Positions 13,055 to 13,877 of a DNA stretch of 13,877 nucleotides are shown piece after piece; positions within the stretch are counted from its first letter, which is position 1; every line of letters begins with the position of its first letter. This DNA comes from Micromonospora parva (GTDB lineage: Bacteria; Actinomycetota; Actinomycetes; Mycobacteriales; Micromonosporaceae): the NCBI RefSeq assembly GCF_000718515.1, contig NZ_JNZS01000050.1, forward strand, positions 1-13,877, read 5' to 3'. The notes below the pieces were generated by a model. That model saw nothing but the letters and a program-made list of their open reading frames with translations. It was not told where the DNA came from and made no database searches. A program made the translations under genes and the position numbers.

Positions 13055-13747
13055 ATGGCCGACAACATTGCCCGGGTGTTCGCCGACGCGATCGCGACCG
13101 ACCCGACCCGACCGCTGCTCACCTGGTACGACGACGCCACCGGCGACCGCACCGAACTCTCCGGCGTCACCCTGGCGAACTGGGTGGCGAAGACCGCCAA
13201 CCTTCTCGTCGACGAGGTGGGCCTCGCGCCGGGCACCCCGGCCGGTGTGCTGTTGCCGCCACACTGGCAGACCGCTGCGGTGCTGCTGGGCTGCTGGTCG
13301 GCCAAGCTGAGCGTGGTCGACACACCGGGTGACGTGGGCGTGCTCTTCGCCGCCGTGGACCAGTTCGACGAGGCGCAGTCGTGGTCGGCCGACGAGCGGT
13401 ACGCCCTCGGGCTGGCCCCGCTCGCCGCCCCGCTGCGGCAGGTGCCGCCCGGGTTCGCCGACTACGTCGTCGAGGTGCGCGGACACGGCGACGACTTCAC
13501 GCCGCAGTCCGGTCCGGGCCCCACCGACGCGCACCTGCTGAGCCGGGCCGAGGCCCGTGCCACCGAGTTGGGCATCGAGCCCGGCGCACGGATCCTCGTG
13601 GAGGCCACCCGCCACCCCGATCCGGTCGACTGGCTGCTGGCCCCCCTGACCCGGGCCGCCACCGTTGTCCTCTGCGCCAACCCGGACCCGACCCGCCTGG
13701 CCCCCAGGCTCACGGCGGAAAAAGTCACCCACTCCCTCCCCAGCTAA
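13055..13747 (+). CDS. TIGR03089 family protein
   Basis: A 230-aa protein of the actinobacterial TIGR03089 family (Rv3268 type, 229 aa). The family resembles the N-terminal part of AMP-forming acyl-CoA synthetases but is far too short and lacks the adenylate-binding core, so it is probably not an active synthetase. Typical stretches are FADAIATDPTRPLLTWYDD, ELSGVTLANWVAKTANLL and GVLLPPHWQTAAVLLGCWSAKLSVV, followed by ATVVLCANPDP. It has no membrane segment or signal peptide. ATG 13055 (MADNIARVF) is chosen because the promoter ends eight bases before it. In mycobacteria this gene lies beside LCP and rhamnose-pathway genes and is conserved with the manC neighbourhood. Its role is unknown. It is divergent from the glycosyltransferase gene and followed by a repeat-rich region. 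Confidence 0.88.
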   Translation: MADNIARVFADAIATDPTRPLLTWYDDATGDRTELSGVTLANWVAKTANLLVDEVGLAPGTPAGVLLPPHWQTAAVLLGCWSAKLSVVDTPGDVGVLFAAVDQFDEAQSWSADERYALGLAPLAAPLRQVPPGFADYVVEVRGHGDDFTPQSGPGPTDAHLLSRAEARATELGIEPGARILVEATRHPDPVDWLLAPLTRAATVVLCANPDPTRLAPRLTAEKVTHSLPS

Positions 13748-13755
13748 CCTCCCAA

Positions 13756-13780
13756 CCCCACCCCACCCCACCCCACCCCA
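13756..13780. repeat. Five CCCCA repeats
   Basis: Five tandem CCCCA units directly after the TIGR03089 gene. The other strand is (TGGGG)n, which could form a G-quadruplex. A G-rich stretch at 13855-13877 on the plus strand is roughly complementary and flanks the inverted repeat, so the whole could fold back. Confidence 0.7.
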
Positions 13781-13783
13781 CCG

Positions 13784-13852
13784 CGATCTTGCAGTTTCTG
13801 TTGTCGATATGCATTGAATGCCCCTTATGTCGGAGCAGAAAGTGCAAGATCG
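13784..13852. repeat. Intergenic inverted repeat, copy 2
   Basis: CGATCTTGCAGTTTCTG (13784-13800) and CAGAAAGTGCAAGATCG (13836-13852) are complementary over 17 positions except one G-G mismatch. They flank a 35-base loop that is AT-richer than the surroundings. It is related to copy 1 (5131-5175) in outer sequence, inner block and mismatch. It lies after the TIGR03089 gene and may also act as its terminator. Confidence 0.8.
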
Positions 13853-13877
13853 ACGGGGTGGGTGGGCAGGGTGGGGG

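Noticed and set aside
12901..13323. Upstream extension of the GT4 gene to 13323
   Set aside because: It would run across the promoter and coding region of the divergent TIGR03089 gene. GTG 12900 has AAGGAG in front and gives the normal GT4 N-terminus.

Overview
The window is a compact, very high-GC chromosomal segment from a filamentous actinobacterium. Gene content and codon use fit the Micromonosporaceae (Micromonospora-like); I infer this from composition and family resemblance, not from a search. Nothing points to a phage, plasmid or transposon, and I see no tRNA, rRNA or CRISPR array. The order DUF3499 gene, zincin-fold gene, whiB, fbiA, fbiB, GDP-mannose pyrophosphorylase, TIGR03089 gene matches a segment I know from Mycobacterium tuberculosis (Rv3258c to Rv3268). 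The window is therefore a conserved actinobacterial neighbourhood with lineage-specific insertions.

Layout. Positions 1-1310 hold a DUF3499 gene (-), a divergent zincin-fold gene (+) whose HExxH zinc motif has become EQVAN, and a WhiB-class Fe-S regulator (-). The whiB upstream region (1311-1769) carries a perfect 16-bp palindrome lying over its predicted -10 box. At 1770-2214 a small beta-rich conserved protein is preceded by a 31-codon ORF with a strong Shine-Dalgarno sequence. At 2376-4919 lies fbiC, the fused FO synthase, with a 14-bp palindrome filling its promoter spacer. At 5362-6333 is a four-helix membrane protein with a long Pro/Gln/Gly tail ending in four T-[QE]-x-I motifs. At 6432-8461 fbiA and fbiB overlap and are probably co-transcribed. 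FbiB has a shortened C-terminal domain, and its stop codon lies inside a 28-bp tandem repeat. At 8612-9610 (-) is a DUF5937/ArsR-type regulator, and at 10011-10631 (+) a Nudix hydrolase. At 10600-12900 (-) are a GT4 glycosyltransferase and then manC, and at 13055-13747 (+) a TIGR03089 protein. A long-loop inverted repeat closes the window and is related to one near 5131.

Function. FbiC makes FO from the flavin-pathway pyrimidine and tyrosine. FbiA transfers the phospho-lactyl type moiety and FbiB adds the glutamates, giving coenzyme F420. The guanylyltransferase fbiD is not here, and the half of FbiB that reduces dehydro-F420-0 in mycobacteria is shortened, so that step may be done elsewhere. 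ManC makes GDP-mannose and the adjacent GT4 enzyme probably uses a nucleotide sugar for a surface glycan. WhiB connects the block to cell division and differentiation.

The most notable observations are the reduced FbiB, palindromic operators placed exactly in the whiB and fbiC promoters, a 31-aa microprotein, a paired inverted-repeat family whose stem differs between copies by a compensated change and keeps the same G-G mismatch, and several promoters placed so that transcripts would be leaderless.
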